Assembly (NCBI GenBank): GCA_023399815.1
Contig: JAEWOJ010000142.1
Location: forward strand, 1-14,705
Source of the DNA: Pseudomonadota bacterium
GTDB lineage: Bacteria > Pseudomonadota > Gammaproteobacteria > Xanthomonadales > Xanthomonadaceae
Direction: 5' to 3'
Length of the DNA: 14,705 bases
Both the position numbers and the translations under genes were made by a program. Positions 14,668-14,705 of the stretch are shown here, in pieces (the first letter of the stretch is position 1; every line of letters starts with the position of its first letter). The notes beneath the pieces were generated by a model that was not told the DNA's origin, made no database searches, and worked only from the letters and a program-made list of their open reading frames with translations.

Positions 14668-14688
14668 GTGCGGACCGTTGGTCCGCAC
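14668..14688. repeat. Perfect hairpin, probable REP-like element
   Basis: GTGCGGACC (14668-14676) and GGTCCGCAC (14680-14688) pair over nine bases with a three-base GTT loop. It follows directly on the 14638-14656 hairpin, and a further GGTGC-containing sequence begins at the window edge. Short GC-rich stem-loops with this look are common intergenic repeats in Stenotrophomonas-like genomes. The element may continue beyond the window. Confidence 0.65.
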
Positions 14689-14705
14689 TGCCTTCGGTGC
14701 CGACC

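Noticed and set aside
1..14705. CRISPR array, tRNA, rRNA, insertion sequence or integrase
   Set aside because: No regularly spaced repeats, no tRNA cloverleaf and no transposase- or integrase-like protein were recognised on either strand.

Overview
The window is high-GC, densely coding DNA. Its gene styles (paired TonB-dependent receptors, a FecI/FecR cassette, a GTAGGAGCGG-type palindromic repeat) suggest a gammaproteobacterium of the Xanthomonadaceae, such as Stenotrophomonas or a relative. That placement is inferred from protein and repeat style, not from a marker gene.

Layout. (1) Positions 1-154, minus strand: the first 51 codons of clpB, with a convincing sigma-32 heat-shock promoter at 202-229. 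(2) Positions 431-8448, plus strand: an apparent single transcription unit that opens with a promoter and Fur box. It encodes a FecI-type ECF sigma factor, a FecR-type anti-sigma regulator, an STN-containing TonB-dependent receptor, a 99-residue three-helix membrane protein, a di-haem cytochrome c peroxidase/MauG-family protein, a 112-residue secreted peptide with a tandem EGKCG-EGKCG core, an MNIO (DUF692) enzyme and a DUF2063 partner. (3) Positions 8616-9416, minus strand: a TonB protein with its own -10 box and Fur box, convergent with the operon. (4) Positions 9800-11998, minus strand: a multi-spanning permease related to the xanthine/uracil type and a secreted DUF3574 protein, separated by a palindromic repeat pair. 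(5) Positions 12194-14629, plus strand: a second TonB-dependent receptor without an STN domain, followed by hairpins up to the window edge.

The main discovery candidate is region 2 plus region 3. The precursor, MNIO and DUF2063 genes form the core of a bufferin/HvfABC-type RiPP pathway, which makes metal-binding peptides by modifying cysteines. Here the core is combined with surface signalling (sigma, anti-sigma, STN receptor), a di-haem peroxidase-family protein and a TonB. Strong Fur boxes precede both transcription units. The set of parts resembles the methanobactin operons (MbnI/MbnR/MbnT, MbnA/MbnB/MbnC, MbnH), but the precursor is of the EGKCG type with a Sec signal and the predicted control is by iron. 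A reasonable model, which is inference, is an iron-starvation-induced modified peptide exported to the periplasm or beyond, with the receptor recovering a metal-peptide complex and signalling back through FecR and FecI.
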